From Halobacteriovorax sp. (GTDB lineage Bacteria > Bdellovibrionota > Bacteriovoracia > Bacteriovoracales > Bacteriovoracaceae), in the NCBI GenBank assembly GCA_002686115.1, contig NZAF01000098.1, positions 1 to 14,697 of the forward strand: a DNA stretch of 14,697 nt. The letters are read 5' to 3'. The translations under genes and the position numbers were made by a program. The notes beneath the pieces were generated by a model. The model worked only from the letters and a program-made list of their open reading frames with translations, was not told where the DNA came from and made no database searches. Of this stretch, positions 9,201-13,826 are shown in pieces; position 1 is the first letter of the stretch; each line of letters begins with the position of its first letter.

Positions 9201-11185
9201 GGATCACTTATAATTGGTGTACAAGTATAAACTGTATCTTCATCGTGATTCGTATCACATCCCGCAGGAAGAGAAACTACGGCATTATCTGGACTTGGAA
9301 TCATCGTAACTACAAACTCATCCACTCCAATATTATCACTCGCCTTCCCATCATCAAATTGAATTCTTATATTACAATTTGTATCGTAATTTATATTTGG
9401 TGCAAATGTCACCGCTCCCGTTGAAGCATCAACACTTACTGTCCCCTGCGCCTGACAATCATTCGAACTTGCCGCCACTACAGAATAAGTCCCATAACCT
9501 TCATCTGTTGAACTCACATCTGCGTCTGCTCTAATTTCTGTCGCTCCTGAGTCTTCTGCTAATGTCGTATCTGCTATCGTAAAACTTGGCTGCACATTAT
9601 TAACTGTTACCACTGTTGTTTGATCAATCTGATGTTCTCCATCATCTGCTCTAATAACAAGATTACAACTTCCCACATCTGCTCTTGCAGGTGTTCCTGA
9701 AACCGCCCCTGTGCTCGCATTTATACTTGCCCAGCTACATGTATTACTCGCTTCAAGTGACCACGTAATCGTATCCCCTTCAACATCTGAAACTGCTGGA
9801 TTACAAGAATACGCTACCAGTTCATTTATTGATGGAGGACAAGTTGAAGTAAAGCTATGTGGATCATTTATTGCTGTTACGACAATTTCAATTTCTTGAA
9901 ACGTTGTATTTCCTGTTGGGTTTTGATCATCAAAGACAACTCTTACATTACAGTTTTGATCAAAGTTTGCAGCTGGCGTGTAAGTCACTTCACCACTTGA
10001 AACATCAATTGAAACACTTCCATTATCACTACACTTCGTTCCCGTTGTATTAGCATTATCAAGTGAATAAACCCCTAGGCCCTCTTCACTACTTGTAATA
10101 TTTGATCCACTAATGACCACAGTTGCAGAAGCATCTTCAGAGATTGCATTAACGACTGTCACAGGAGCAATCACTGGCGTCACATTATTAACCGTCACCG
10201 CTCTTGTGTATGGAAGAGAATCTGCTTGGCCATCATTAACCACAACACTGATATTACAACCACCAACATCATTATCCCCAGGCGTTCCTGTGATCGCACC
10301 TGTGATCGCATCAACACTTGCCCATGAACAAGTGTGCGTGGCATGAGTTGACCATGTATGACTATCTTCAGGATCATTATCGGAAAAAGAAAGTGAGAGA
10401 CAATTATAAGCATTATCTTGATTTAAAGATGCCGTTGAACAAGATCCTGTGATATCTGGAATATCATTATTAGTCACAACGGTAATTGAAAATTGACTAT
10501 AGGCCGGCTGACTTCCAACGTTTTGATCATCAAAAACAACCGTCACATTACAAGTTCCAACGTAATTAAGATTTGGCCCAAAAGACACAGCACCAGTCTC
10601 TTCATCAATAGAAACAATTCCGTTATCACTACACTTCACTCCAGAAGTCTGTGAGTCATCAATACTATATACTCCATAATCTTCATCAGAAGACTCAACA
10701 AAGCCATCAGCAAGAACAACCTGCACAGCAGAGTCTTCTTCGATATTATTAACGTTTGGAACAGTAAGAATAGGATCTAAGTTTCTAACGACAACCTTTG
10801 CTTTAGCGTAAACTGTGCTGCCGCTATCGTTCATACTTAAATGAAAATTACATGAACCTACATCATCATCAGTAGGTTCTGAAACGATTGTATTAGAACC
10901 GTCGATACGAACAAAAGAACAGGTATTACCTGCATCTAAAACGATTGGGCTTGCGCTTGATAGCGTCGTTGGATCAAAAACATTAGGACATGTAGACGTT
11001 AAGATACTTTCTAAATTAGATGAATCTTCATCAATTGTTACCTGACAGTAGTTATCATTAATTTCAAACTCTTTGATGGTATCGGCGACTTCAGATGGAC
11101 CTTCTCCGCCACCTCCACAGGAGGCCAAAAATGCCAAAATTAATAGATTCACTAAAACGTACCGCATGTGAATATTATCGACCAT
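275..11185 (-). CDS. Giant modular surface lipoprotein with Ig-like repeats and three Asp-box beta-propellers (3636 aa)
   Basis: A predicted outer-membrane or surface lipoprotein. The signal peptide ends in a lipobox (LASC, Cys23) followed by GGGGEG. The +2 residue is Gly, not Asp, so no inner-membrane retention signal is seen. An internal Met7 (ATG at 11165-11167), followed by RYVLVNLL, gives a more typical signal peptide with Cys17. Neither start has a clear ribosome site and the mature protein is the same. Domain order: paired Ig/cadherin-like repeats (~36-846); an Ig-like domain with FDEAV and LFLETG (~846-972); a sandwich domain (~983-1080); propeller 1 (~1081-1745); three sandwich domains; propeller 2 (~2052-2697); three more sandwich domains; propeller 3 (~2998-3636). 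The propellers carry S-x-D-x-G-x-x-W Asp-boxes. Many paired Cys residues suggest disulfides outside the cytoplasm. No catalytic motif, transmembrane barrel or C-terminal sorting signal was recognised. Likely role is adhesion or ligand binding; this is inference. Confidence 0.9.
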   Translation of the reverse strand: MVDNIHMRYVLVNLLILAFLASCGGGGEGPSEVADTIKEFEINDNYCQVTIDEDSSNLESILTSTCPNVFDPTTLSSASPIVLDAGNTCSFVRIDGSNTIVSEPTDDDVGSCNFHLSMNDSGSTVYAKAKVVVRNLDPILTVPNVNNIEEDSAVQVVLADGFVESSDEDYGVYSIDDSQTSGVKCSDNGIVSIDEETGAVSFGPNLNYVGTCNVTVVFDDQNVGSQPAYSQFSITVVTNNDIPDITGSCSTASLNQDNAYNCLSLSFSDNDPEDSHTWSTHATHTCSWASVDAITGAITGTPGDNDVGGCNISVVVNDGQADSLPYTRAVTVNNVTPVIAPVTVVNAISEDASATVVISGSNITSSEEGLGVYSLDNANTTGTKCSDNGSVSIDVSSGEVTYTPAANFDQNCNVRVVFDDQNPTGNTTFQEIEIVVTAINDPHSFTSTCPPSINELVAYSCNPAVSDVEGDTITWSLEASNTCSWASINASTGAVSGTPARADVGSCNLVIRADDGEHQIDQTTVVTVNNVQPSFTIADTTLAEDSGATEIRADADVSSTDEGYGTYSVVAASSNDCQAQGTVSVDASTGAVTFAPNINYDTNCNIRIQFDDGKASDNIGVDEFVVTMIPSPDNAVVSLPAGCDTNHDEDTVYTCTPIISDPDTGDTHTWSIDANTCAWISGIVGATGVMTGTPNDDQVGACSFTIKATGDQDALVSSTLTANITVDNVQPIISFATNPSTINMQHTTAPAAYSAVVQNTATDFNMVSTDETYGVYSLVAPTTGTDCSTVADTLTIDAGTGVISFLPNNMYVGSCNIGVSFDDQNSVDNVAATYDFTVNVQDQVPPLISYIDSTSADQWYTLDQTVDIVVKFDEAVTINSGNPRLFLETGAIDRQALYNGQSGDRTELYFQYTVQVDDYTTDLSVHSTVSFLDLGGADVTDDYGNTEVNFPVPKPADASGNSLQERRAIQIDGAVARASASGLPTLVSPAQFLDVTVEGSAVVEYQYKLKQVGSANDTCADSVDYSSNIAIATKITDSLTTFPLGSSIRLCIVGVTATGVVEPYSSAFEYVWSKDVNSVQKIDFGAVNDLPNFQDSEVDPDNRNIIYARNLLGEVYKSIDFGANWTKFCTVPQTYETNIEVSPGPDRTPYVFQGGSIYKITDKNGGACDNLLASTGISILTNYGRDNISFTITGDIYVLTYTNGPTEIWRTLDQGANWSLYATLSNFYQEDSLSFEMNPFDTSNFLIGSFKAAIPNPYNGLYRTTDAGASFTRVRAEFRGGYQRFDWHPTNADIVYYALRPFTEKSLDRGQTWASSGESGDTYNRTDYFRRYDIDFVTGYAYRLITSGSNTILQRSTDITTAGATTWSSIHTFTGMTGQDLSSLNVSVSGNSATPTEPTIAVNILNNFLISSDGGSTWTEKFAPEELKLLTIAGSGDDAIYGATKDWFVVRTTNNGADWTYQVGDYYHCLGKPPKLAVNQLNTSNILMWTDNVGTVNCSNFNYSTNSMVSMISRDSFSMESPKLVMSLSAHNPKQYYMSGKPSSPAGQAFRFHTTSNSAFETQIITNSGNEFSDPMPDSYIHPHDSSKVWIVDSVGNGTLYEHDLNSNTKTSLNSNTGLTSIAGIDVYIGDLGQFVLRVMDRTGRMRISTDYGATFSDEGVTGAPLTTCNKRLLYHHPRDRNLVVTGCLNTDTVAISKNGGSTWDETDFNTEYNIDCDLRGMAVSSSRMYLGCANSDTMIFNYSFASLENEVGDSVLTAAENGVSNDLLTHFFPDLYTNIEYKVIPTASICDAAEMSTGASSTIPKTDDAAFTTRGDYKVCIKQTDAGGDSYTTTSNIFFDTGSPVFTSIDLTGNAVDGIIDFTERYSDSEIVTNLVSSLHDFVRYDVVLSSTTCDSSLDYSYETPKSNDDALFNAGTYKVCVELSTRGGTTAYGASSNFTYEPTAPYALLSNTPEAYVTTDSALDVTVSGLNVTQYKYKIVDASVTSCSSSSDYSSAIPIATKITDSLTGYSNGDNLILCVLGGNASNDFQSHQRATRHYFVYSTNRRIDPIDFSSAATTFSDWRQVAVAPSDENIIFGLNSMGEVWRSTNKGASWKHMCTIEHYRYRMHLAVSPGEDATAYISYHHRALRNNYDRVYRVDDFSGRGCSNLLGRFRGEVLSDFVQPVFSISPKGELYIVENQYDSLVVRKSLDYGRNWLFVGQLQDSGQQGRVYFNPLNENELLLNSIADNTGSGTRGLYRSTDGGETWSFVQSTGFTSAQNIFFDPINSGRVYANNQYFSTNGGASWSTNADLDAGGNRWWLANDGKGYRLEQSGADTVLMSDSDLSTIGFTTLYTFTGVQNSDGSNDIVTASGNTIAVVIGKRFYLSTDGGSNFSQVMWPGKGAYLTGISSTDGERAYGIVRGWSIFESNDYANNWTFEASSFTESCGGSERIFAHPLNDDYVWTYGEGCNFRAYATTDSFLSRSSFYEGVGTSSLFASTSLLGGYVYIYRSTGSTVGHARTTNSWASVAADYSDQFSDWGTTLYKRTLSFSKVSDPHEYLTLTGGDLQELRTNPESEYSNITYRLSFSDPQGMAILTDKDHLEVGHLFISERGKMNYTFDDGKSFTSLGNTGSPLPTCEGNDRYLYVNQKNNDLIATSCYGQNQLSWTTNGGTNWTTVDLETTYNMNCGLRSVVIDDSKIMFSCSGWVQGMKFSHTPVDLIGVASDSIIRSDEVSGVDIVQIDYPTYYSSIDYAIIDSSASCSSATPGFSATVPQDTDLVADGSYKICARLVDGSGTSYKASTIFIFDDNPASFTSIDLNGVAIDGIQLIDYEESTDDIVTNLVASNYSNVRYALVSDTTICNGNITYSSTVPKVNSELLQDAGDYKVCVAVSDGVNDPAFGSSATFSFSKDYVEAKLSGVPTKVTDDTALNITVSGSGVDSYRYKLGVSPVDCSSDTGYSAETSIATPITDSLVAYSSSNVDICVQGIDNTTHRDQILRSATVYSFAVSDRDINYTNFSINNFARDWFDVEVAKWQGKPYIFARDFEGNIFRSIDRGNSFEFLCQVPHDSESRIVIAPRFYQGAYATASGNAYRIEDRLGGVCPLISSGFTSVVSTYRRAPIAFTKDAMLMMDEVDASSTILKKSFDNGETWSTLRTFTDVGTNLTIYVDPFNDENFFITYEGTSITYPGRWIISRNGGSSVTGIDPAGPDDVTVIQDVNIDFRFDPNNKGYVVANNGRYSNSNLKTFNNNNNGIISNFERWDFDNTSKAYRLVQNGADIDIEVSNAINIPSFSVLDTLSSITASETQRTISVSEDSATIAIVANRRMFISLDAGAFNEIYTPKPKITLSSVNSEDNTKVYGIDDNWNTYKSIDSSASWTKEATFSNGCASSRPRIRSSKANTDYVVGYADTGVSGCDDYFASKNGLTSISNFTNLYATSTSTLIMDPANADNAGFLKSDEFKRTTNFFDSRANESLANVTNNPHGFDGFMSTVDSTMIYNVASNNLYEVNTTAGTKTDITSSLSFSNPSTVEGFADGSLYVISQTGALDQSLNDGASYAPYAANPGLTSCTQRLLKTLSTDISNYITTGCFGGTNLAYTTDAGLSWTEIDLSTYSFSNTCIINDYTLVDQSGNKKLIVACRDESSIEIGL
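278..2195 (-). repeat. Asp-box beta-propeller, copy 3 (residues ~2998-3636, C-terminus)
   Basis: It opens with FSINNFARDWFDVEVAK and shows the boxes SIDRGNSF, SFDNGETW, SRNGGSSV, SLDAGAFN, SIDSSASW, SLNDGASY and TTDAGLSW. Several have lost the Gly or Trp of the consensus. It closes with GLTSCTQRLLK, TGCFGGTN, a Cys-bearing strand and VACRDESSIEIGL, then the stop. The protein ends at the close of this propeller with no tail, so the C-terminus is not a sorting or anchor domain. Confidence 0.75.
2490..3080 (-). repeat. Two tandem Cys-bearing sandwich domains between propellers 2 and 3
   Basis: Residues ~2703-2899, the counterpart of 5330-5925. Shared landmarks are FTSIDLNGVAIDGI, DIVTNLVAS, VRYALVSDTTIC, YSSTVPK and AGDYKVCVAVSDG. 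It is followed by the YRYK / IATPITDSL unit (about 2195-2485). The repeated unit of the protein is therefore [sandwich + propeller + sandwich + sandwich], about 945-975 residues, truncated after the third propeller. Confidence 0.65.
3090..5032 (-). repeat. Asp-box beta-propeller, copy 2 (residues ~2052-2697)
   Basis: Same layout as copy 1. It opens with DFSSAATTFSDW and SDENIIFGLNSMGEVW, and has the boxes STNKGASW, SLDYGRNW, STDGGETW, STNGGASW, STDGGSNF, TFDDGKSF and TTNGGTNW. It closes with GSPLPTCEGNDRYLY, TSCYGQN, CGLRSVVI and FSC. It shares with the other copies an early two-Cys element, here MCTIEH ... YRVDDFSGRGCSNLL. Confidence 0.75.
5330..5925 (-). repeat. Two tandem Cys-bearing sandwich domains between propellers 1 and 2
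   Basis: Residues ~1754-1952. Each unit of ~95 residues has the pattern EIVTNL, VRYDVV, a Cys, DYSYETPK, D-D-A-L-F, GTYKVCVELS and a final SSNFTY-like strand. A third, related unit with YKYK, C-x5-DYSS, IATKITDSL and LCVLGG follows directly before propeller 2 (~5035-5325). The fold is unknown; two Cys per unit would suit a disulfide. The same set recurs between propellers 2 and 3 (2490-3080 plus 2195-2485). Confidence 0.65.
5945..7945 (-). repeat. Asp-box beta-propeller, copy 1 (residues ~1081-1745)
   Basis: Opens with DFGAVNDLPNF and DPDNRNIIYARN. Asp-boxes seen in order: SIDFGANW, TLDQGANW, TTDAGASF, SLDRGQTW, SSDGGSTW, TTNNGADW, STDYGATF and SKNGGSTW. It closes with GAPLTTCNKRLLY, TGCLN, CDLRGMAV and LGC. 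Asp-boxes sit at blade edges in sialidase, sortilin and GH74 folds. At least eight blades are implied, nearer to a ten-bladed Vps10-like propeller than to a six-bladed sialidase. No sialidase Arg triad was identified. Confidence 0.75.
8270..8650 (-). other. Bacterial Ig-like domain ('FDEAV ... LFLETG' type) in the giant lipoprotein
   Basis: Residues ~846-972 contain VVKFDEAVTINSGNPRLF, then LETG, FQYTVQVDDYTTDL, a DVTDDYGN element and a final AIQIDG. This order matches a widespread Ig-like repeat of large bacterial adhesins, normally found in many copies; here there is one copy acting as a spacer between the Ig pairs and the propeller part. The boundaries are estimated from the translation. 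Confidence 0.7.
8650..11080 (-). repeat. Four tandem two-domain repeats (Ig/cadherin-like, alternating B and A types) inside the giant lipoprotein
   Basis: Approximate boundaries. The protein alternates two domain types, B-A four times, about 190-200 residues per pair. B units resemble putative Ig (He_PIG-like) domains, with signatures such as NTCSWASINASTGAVSGTP and DVGSCNL. A units carry an EDS/EDA motif near the start, GVYSLDN or GTYSVV, then a Cys, STGAVTFAPN, CNVRVVFDDQN and a VV(T) end. A and B units are joined by VNNV or VDNV linkers. Each unit holds a pair of Cys placed to form one disulfide. The first B unit and the fourth A unit are the most divergent. Confidence 0.8.
11117..11167 (-). 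other. Lipoprotein signal peptide and lipobox of the giant protein
   Basis: Counting from Met7, the segment reads MRYVLVNLLILAFLASC: a short basic start, a hydrophobic core and a lipobox L-A-S-C. The Cys is expected to be lipid-modified and to become the mature N-terminus after signal peptidase II cleavage. The following GGGGEG stretch is a flexible tether common in lipoproteins of Gram-negative bacteria. Confidence 0.85.
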
Positions 11186-11249
11186 AAGTTCAGGGATTTA
11201 AGTATTTAATCTTTAATAAACCACAATAAAAAGTTAAGATCCCCCCACA

Positions 11250-11255
11250 ATTATA
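11250..11255 (-). promoter_or_regulatory. Candidate -10 box for the giant lipoprotein gene
   Basis: The minus strand reads TATAAT exactly, which would start transcription near 11243, at or beside a G6 run, and leave a leader of about 60-75 nt. No convincing TTGACA-like -35 lies 16-18 nt upstream, and in AT-rich DNA such boxes arise by chance. Confidence 0.25.
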
Positions 11256-11334
11256 AAAATTCGGTACTTTAAGGTGGAAATTTAAAGATAATAATTTTAA
11301 ATAAAACAGTATTTTTTATTACTTAGGATTTCAT

Positions 11335-11398
11335 GGCCAAATACAAAACTGACTACTTTAGTTGGCAAAGCTTGCAGAGCTTAGCGAATTTCCGCTAA
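11335..11398. other. Hairpin-rich segment in the divergent region
   Basis: Three self-complementary pairs are packed into 64 nt: GCCAA (11336-11340) with TTGGC (11362-11366), reinforced by AACT/AGTT; AAGCT (11368-11372) with AGCTT (11378-11382); and TTAGCG (11381-11386) with CGCTAA (11393-11398) around a 6-nt loop. The last two share two bases and would compete. No T-tract follows on either strand, so it is not a standard terminator. It could be an operator cluster or a leader RNA. I compared it by eye with c-di-GMP, glycine and TPP riboswitch cores and saw no match. Confidence 0.35.
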
Positions 11399-11478
11399 AA
11401 CGAAATAGAATATAGTTAAGCTTAATCAAATAAAAAAGTTATCAGTAAATGCAAGAGAGGACTTAACAGTCTAAAAAA

Positions 11479-11505
11479 TAGACAAATTAGCCAAATTTAT
11501 ACAAT
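11479..11505 (+). promoter_or_regulatory. Candidate promoter of the 641-aa protein gene
   Basis: TAGACA (11479-11484) and TACAAT (11500-11505) are spaced 15 nt apart, 64 nt before the ATG. The spacing is short for a sigma-70 promoter and the region is AT-rich, so support is weak. Confidence 0.2.
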
Positions 11506-11568
11506 CCTATGGTCTAGATAATTATCAATTTATAGCAACAATGGCACCGTTATTGCTAATAAAATCTC

Positions 11569-13494
11569 ATGAAATGGATAATATCACTCCTACTTATTCT
11601 AAGCTTTACGGCATCTTACGCTCAAGATGGTACGGGAGTAAGTGCAGATGGTGTTGACGGGGCAACAAGAAGTGGCAATGGCAGCGCTGAAGGTGAAGCA
11701 GAAAGCAGTGATAGTAATTCAAAGAATAGGGCCAATACACCAAGAGTAATTAATCGATATATTCCCGCAGGAGTTGCACAATTTTCTCAAGTCTACCCAA
11801 GAATACATTTTAAATTCGTAACTGGGGATATCTTAAGTGCCAGCGTCTTTGAATCTACTGGTTTATTCTCTGATGTTATTGGATCAGATCCACTTGATAA
11901 GTCTCTTGATAGATCATCAAGCCTAGAAAGACATGTAGGACTATTTACATTTCTATCGATTGCAACAGGTGGTGCCCACGCAATTAACGGTATTGAAAAC
12001 TCTATTAACAAAAAGCTTGGAATTGAAAAAACAAGTAAGAAGATCACAGTCTTAAAAAACTTATTAGGAATTAATATTCTCGCTGGAGTCTATGGCTATA
12101 TTGCTACTGACGCAACAATTAAAGGAATGGATGCTTCAGAGATCAAAGACCTTTTATCGAAGAAGGAAACATTTGCAGCAGCATTGAGTATGCACTTCGC
12201 ATTCTTAGCAGCAGATGAATTCATTGATAAGAGTAAAGCAAGTATTGCAAATGCAAAACTCATGAAAGAAGTTTTAAAAAACCCCCAGGCCTTAAAAATT
12301 GCTTCAAAATATAGTTCAAAAACAGGTCTTGCCCTATTTAAGGAATTCTTACTAAATGCTGAAAAAATTAATGCTCTTAGAAAAGATCTTCAAAAAAGTA
12401 AAATAGCACTAGGAGTAACTCAACCATATACCATACCAGCACTTGTAGGTGCGACGGCCGCAGAGTGGAGCACATACTACGTCTTTGCCAAGGTATGGGA
12501 TGCTTATATTCATCAGGCCTTCATAAGTGCTCTTCACTCATATGACATGAGTGAACTTAAAGATGATATAAATAATTCATTCTGCTATGGGATAAATCAA
12601 GGCGCCTTACAAAGTGACCACACTACCCTAAATTCGTCTAAAGTCATAAATGAAAGCATTAAGCAATTAAGTGAATTAATGTACGCTCCACTTGTTGATG
12701 ACCTATTTAATTTATCAAATAAATTATTAAAGCTTGAGTACCTTCAAAGACTATTTGAAGAGTATACCTCTCTAGAAGATATTGATAAAAGAAACGATTT
12801 TTTAATGTCACTTCTTGATAAAGACAATGAATTAAAAGATCTCAATATGCACTTTATTGAATCTTTAATAAATGAAGCTCAAGACTTAGCGACATCAGAT
12901 TTAACAGTGAAAGAATTTAAACATCATCTTACTGCCGCTAGAGACGCAACGAGTACGCCAGAAAAGAGAATTGGCACTTTTGACGCTTCAGCAGCACTTC
13001 GTGAACATAGAAGGACCCACAAAGATTTTTTCACAAATCGACTTAAAGACTCTATTAACAGAGTAAATACAATAATAGCTTCACAAAATGATAATTTATC
13101 AAATGAAGATAATTTCTTTACTGAAAATATAAATAAGTCTCTTGATGAAATTGAAATGAGTATAAGTGATATTCAAAGAAAATCACAAAAGATTAGTGGT
13201 ATGTCTTTTGAAGATATAGAAGCTTCTCATAAAAAATATGGAATCGATCCCATATCTGGGAAATGGGAAGCTAACAGTTTAGAACAAATACCTGAACCTA
13301 AGACAGTATATGATCTTATTTTAGTTCAAAAAATATATACTCACTTTCTAGTTGATGCGACTTGGTCAGAACACACAAAAAAAGAAATCATTAAACTGCA
13401 ACAACATAATGAGCTCTCTCTTTATTCACAATCAAAGAACTGGGAAGATATTCAAAGTTATCATCAAGAGATAGTTGAAGATTTTAAAAAGTAA
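11569..13494 (+). CDS. Secreted/envelope helical protein of unknown function (641 aa)
   Basis: I do not recognise a family. The ATG at 11569 is followed by a clean signal peptide (MKWIISLLLILSFTASYA, residues 1-18, Ser-Tyr-Ala before Gln19), which supports this start; the upstream bases show no clear Shine-Dalgarno. Residues ~19-57 are a Gly/Ser/Asp-rich flexible linker. Hydrophobic or amphipathic helices follow at ~122-141, 164-182, 201-218 and 287-320, the middle ones rich in Ala/Gly and able to enter a membrane. Residues ~345-640 are charged, helical and partly coiled-coil-like (for example ~515-545), without an obvious catalytic motif; there is a single Cys, at 339. The layout suggests an exported protein with a membrane-associated middle and a helical C-terminal half. 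It is divergent from the giant lipoprotein and convergent with EF-G. A shared role with the lipoprotein is only inferred from position. Confidence 0.88.
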   Translation: MKWIISLLLILSFTASYAQDGTGVSADGVDGATRSGNGSAEGEAESSDSNSKNRANTPRVINRYIPAGVAQFSQVYPRIHFKFVTGDILSASVFESTGLFSDVIGSDPLDKSLDRSSSLERHVGLFTFLSIATGGAHAINGIENSINKKLGIEKTSKKITVLKNLLGINILAGVYGYIATDATIKGMDASEIKDLLSKKETFAAALSMHFAFLAADEFIDKSKASIANAKLMKEVLKNPQALKIASKYSSKTGLALFKEFLLNAEKINALRKDLQKSKIALGVTQPYTIPALVGATAAEWSTYYVFAKVWDAYIHQAFISALHSYDMSELKDDINNSFCYGINQGALQSDHTTLNSSKVINESIKQLSELMYAPLVDDLFNLSNKLLKLEYLQRLFEEYTSLEDIDKRNDFLMSLLDKDNELKDLNMHFIESLINEAQDLATSDLTVKEFKHHLTAARDATSTPEKRIGTFDASAALREHRRTHKDFFTNRLKDSINRVNTIIASQNDNLSNEDNFFTENINKSLDEIEMSISDIQRKSQKISGMSFEDIEASHKKYGIDPISGKWEANSLEQIPEPKTVYDLILVQKIYTHFLVDATWSEHTKKEIIKLQQHNELSLYSQSKNWEDIQSYHQEIVEDFKK

Positions 13495-13519
13495 ATTAAT
13501 TTCACAAACGTCACTTTAA

Positions 13520-13703
13520 CCTTAGCCTTAGACTTTCACCTTGCCCTCTTAAGATGAACTTCTTAAAACTACTCATCATCAAATAGCGTAGTTCTTTTAA
13601 ACTATCATTATAAAATTTGATCTATTGATGACGATATTTTTATAAACACAAATAATTTCATGAGGGCAAGAACCGAGGGCAAGGTAGAAGGCCAAGGCAA
13701 AGG
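13520..13703. repeat. Long imperfect foldback (29-nt arms, ~184 nt overall) downstream of the 641-aa gene
   Basis: The left arm (13520-13548) and right arm (13675-13703) pair in one register without gaps. CCTTGCCCTC/GAGGGCAAGG is perfect over 10 bp, then about 15 of the next 19 positions pair, counting one G-U. Inside, TCATCATCAAATAG (13573-13586) pairs with CTATTGATGACGA (13622-13634) with one mismatch and one bulge, and AACTAC (13567-13572) can pair with GTAGTT (13588-13593). It starts 26 nt after the stop of the 641-aa gene and ends 5 nt before the EF-G terminator tail. No T-tract follows either arm. It could be a structured RNA, an RNA-end element for convergent transcripts, or a small mobile repeat. 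Confidence 0.55.
13662..13683. repeat. Direct repeat GAGGGCAAG x2 at the foldback's right arm
   Basis: GAGGGCAAG occurs at 13662-13670 and again at 13675-13683, a 13-nt period. Both copies are complementary to CTTGCCCTC at 13540-13548, so the left arm has two possible partners. With the inner copy, ATGAA/TTCAT can extend the stem across a 5-nt bulge. Confidence 0.5.
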
Positions 13704-13707
13704 GAAT

Positions 13708-13732
13708 AAAAAAAGGCTCCTTTCGGAGCCTT
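13708..13732 (-). terminator. Rho-independent terminator of the EF-G transcript
   Basis: On the minus strand: an AAGGCTCC / GGAGCCTT 8-bp stem closed by a GAAA tetraloop and followed by seven T residues (A-run 13708-13714 on the plus strand). It is oriented to stop leftward transcription from EF-G, whose stop codon lies about 190 nt upstream. On the plus strand the tail is TTCTATATAT, much weaker, so it may stop rightward transcripts only partially. Confidence 0.9.
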
Positions 13733-13771
13733 CTATATATCGAAATCTTGTGTATACCTCCTGTGCAAACA

Positions 13772-13791
13772 TTTTTGAACAAGTTCAAAAA
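13772..13791. repeat. Perfect 9-bp inverted repeat in the EF-G 3' UTR
   Basis: TTTTTGAAC (13772-13780) and GTTCAAAAA (13783-13791) are separated by 2 nt, forming an 8-bp hairpin with a 4-nt loop. It lies between the EF-G terminator and the multi-stem element, and no T-run follows on either strand. On the minus strand it is followed by AGGAGGT, with no usable start codon at the right distance. Confidence 0.45.
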
Positions 13792-13826
13792 GTTTAATGG
13801 CTTACTCCCATTCAAGCACGGAGAGG

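Larger units (their letters stand above)
11186..11568. other. Divergent intergenic region between the giant lipoprotein and the 641-aa protein gene
   Basis: 383 nt of AT-rich sequence with no gene I can support. It must carry the promoters of both genes. It contains a TATAAT-like box for the leftward gene, a C6 run (11241-11246), a hairpin-rich stretch (11335-11398) and a weak promoter-like pair for the rightward gene (11479-11505). Confidence 0.6.

Noticed and set aside
7322..10346. Several rightward open frames of 60-85 codons opposite the giant gene
   Set aside because: They lie antisense to strongly repeated coding sequence, lack ribosome sites and give low-complexity products; shadows of the giant gene.
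11335..11398. c-di-GMP (GEMM) riboswitch, suggested by GGCAAAGC
   Set aside because: The paired receptor elements expected after the core (GGGACGCAAAGCC-like block, CCTAA and the distal GC-rich helix) are absent.
13743..13765. Perfect AGGAGGT on the minus strand inside the EF-G 3' UTR
   Set aside because: No ATG, GTG or TTG follows at 5-12 nt; only an ATT, which would read straight into the terminator. Probably chance or part of the RNA structure.
13597..13815. Leftward 72-codon open frame starting with TTG
   Set aside because: It runs through the strong EF-G terminator and the right arm of the foldback, has no ribosome site at its TTG, and its product looks like random translation. Not a gene.
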